From Bacteroidales bacterium UBA1754 (GTDB taxonomy: Bacteria; Bacteroidota; Bacteroidia; Bacteroidales; Paludibacteraceae), in NCBI GenBank assembly GCA_002315615.1, contig DCHK01000069.1, forward strand, positions 7,962 to 71,961: a DNA stretch of 64,000 nucleotides, read 5' to 3'. The notes under the pieces were generated by a model. It saw only the letters and a program-made list of their open reading frames with translations. It was not told the DNA's origin and made no database searches. Of the stretch, positions 63,341 through 64,000 are shown piece by piece. A program made the translations under genes and the position numbers. Position 1 is the stretch's first letter. The number at the start of each line of letters is the position of its first letter.

Positions 63341-64000
63341 CTATTTTTTCTCCAAGGCTTTGGCTTCGTTCCATATCTTATCCATCTCTGCAAGCGAAAG
63401 GTCTTTCAGGTTGATGCCTTTGGCTATGGTTTGCGATTCCAAATAGTTGAAACGACGAATAAATTTTTGGTTGGTACGTTCCAACGCATTGTCGGGTTTT
63501 ACCTTGTATAGTCGTGCTGCATTTATCACACTGAAAAGCAAGTCGCCAAATTCGGCTTCCATTTTGTCGGTGTCGGCATTTTCTATTTCTGCTTGCACTT
63601 CGTTTATTTCTTCTTTCACTTTGTCCCACACTTGCGAGCGTTCTTCCCAGTCGAAACCTACGTTGCGTGCTTTGTCTTGTATGCGGTGTGCCTTGATGAG
63701 TGCTGGCAAGGCGTCGGGCACGCCCGAGAGTACCGTTTTGTTTCCGCCTTTTTCTTTCAGTTTTATTTGCTCCCAAGTCTCGCTTACCTCTTGCGCTGTT
63801 TTTGCTGCACCTTCGCCAAACACGTGTGGATGACGGAATACGAGTTTTTCGCACAAGGCATCGCACACATCTTTAATGTCGAAATCGTTAGTTTCGCTCG
63901 CCATTTCGGCATAGAATACAATGTGAAGCAGCAGGTCGCCCAATTCTTTTTTTATGTTGGGCATATCTTTTTTTATAATGGCGTCGCAAAGTTCGTAGGT
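63341..64000 (-). CDS. mazG: Nucleoside triphosphate pyrophosphohydrolase MazG (N-terminus cut off)
   Basis: The 3' 219 codons are present; the gene runs past the right edge. The frame is open to base 64000 and reads TYELCDAIIKKD before an internal Met at 63964, so that Met is not the start. MazG motifs: KKELGDLLLHIVFYAEMA and a second copy AEFGDLLFSVINAARLY, with FRHPHVFG between. It hydrolyses dNTPs/NTPs to monophosphates. It converges on rseP with 5 bases between stops. Confidence 0.93.
   Translation of the reverse strand, partial: TYELCDAIIKKDMPNIKKELGDLLLHIVFYAEMASETNDFDIKDVCDALCEKLVFRHPHVFGEGAAKTAQEVSETWEQIKLKEKGGNKTVLSGVPDALPALIKAHRIQDKARNVGFDWEERSQVWDKVKEEINEVQAEIENADTDKMEAEFGDLLFSVINAARLYKVKPDNALERTNQKFIRRFNYLESQTIAKGINLKDLSLAEMDKIWNEAKALEKK

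Noticed and set aside
63341..64000. MazEF-type toxin-antitoxin member
   Set aside because: The protein has the duplicated MazG pyrophosphatase motifs; no mazE/mazF genes are seen.

Overview
The window is AT-rich DNA from a member of the Bacteroidota, most likely Bacteroidales-like. Evidence: a 2,425-residue SprA translocon of the type IX secretion system (T9SS), a secreted protein with a T9SS C-terminal sorting domain, GldG, Bacteroidota-style glycogen genes (GT3 synthase, Thermus-type phosphorylase), start sites without clear Shine-Dalgarno sequences, and about twenty copies of the Bacteroidota -7 promoter element TAnnTTTG, several with a TTG/TTTG -33 element 17-23 bases upstream. Most of the window is chromosomal housekeeping; the accessory parts are a frameshifted gene (1.2-1.9 kb), a polysaccharide locus (26.8-33.0 kb) and a small defence-like island (40.4-43.5 kb).

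Layout. 0-11 kb: start of pta, proC, a frameshifted kinase-like gene, an HTH-cupin regulator next to an acyl-CoA ligase, a periplasmic thioredoxin, typA, tRNA-Arg(UCU), a lipoprotein nuclease, prfC and a sodium/solute symporter. 11-24.7 kb: ruvA-sprA-PH-like protein, then a DsbD-type reductant carrier, a T9SS cargo protein, DUF2461 and YhcH-family proteins; SprA, DsbD and the cargo are functionally linked through export. 24.7 kb: a glycogen branching enzyme. 26.8-33 kb: a Wzz-Wzx-Wzy-glycosyltransferase run driven from one good promoter. 33-40 kb: trmN6, a DnaQ-like exonuclease, dnaN, a small HEYGH membrane protein, gldG without gldF, DUF3467, a fatty acyl-CoA ligase and a tiny repetitive lipoprotein.

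40.4-43.5 kb, all on the minus strand: a type II-like restriction/methylation pair, a roughly 200-nt strongly structured RNA with its own promoter (6S-like in size and shape), and an overlapping DUF3791-DUF3990-DUF3791 trio that resembles a toxin-antitoxin module. This is the best place to look for something undescribed.

43.5-52.6 kb: GH13 amylase-like enzyme, RlmI-like rRNA methyltransferase, phosphohexomutase, glycogen phosphorylase and GT3 glycogen synthase, forming with the branching enzyme a nearly complete glycogen cycle. 52.7-64 kb: M3 peptidase, ribF, HAD phosphatase, radA, an HdrC/HdrB-like iron-sulfur pair, a LytM protein that has lost both catalytic histidines, dxr, rseP and mazG (cut by the right edge). 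No CRISPR array, rRNA gene, transposase or prophage was seen. Function calls come from recognised motifs and family memory; no database search was possible.
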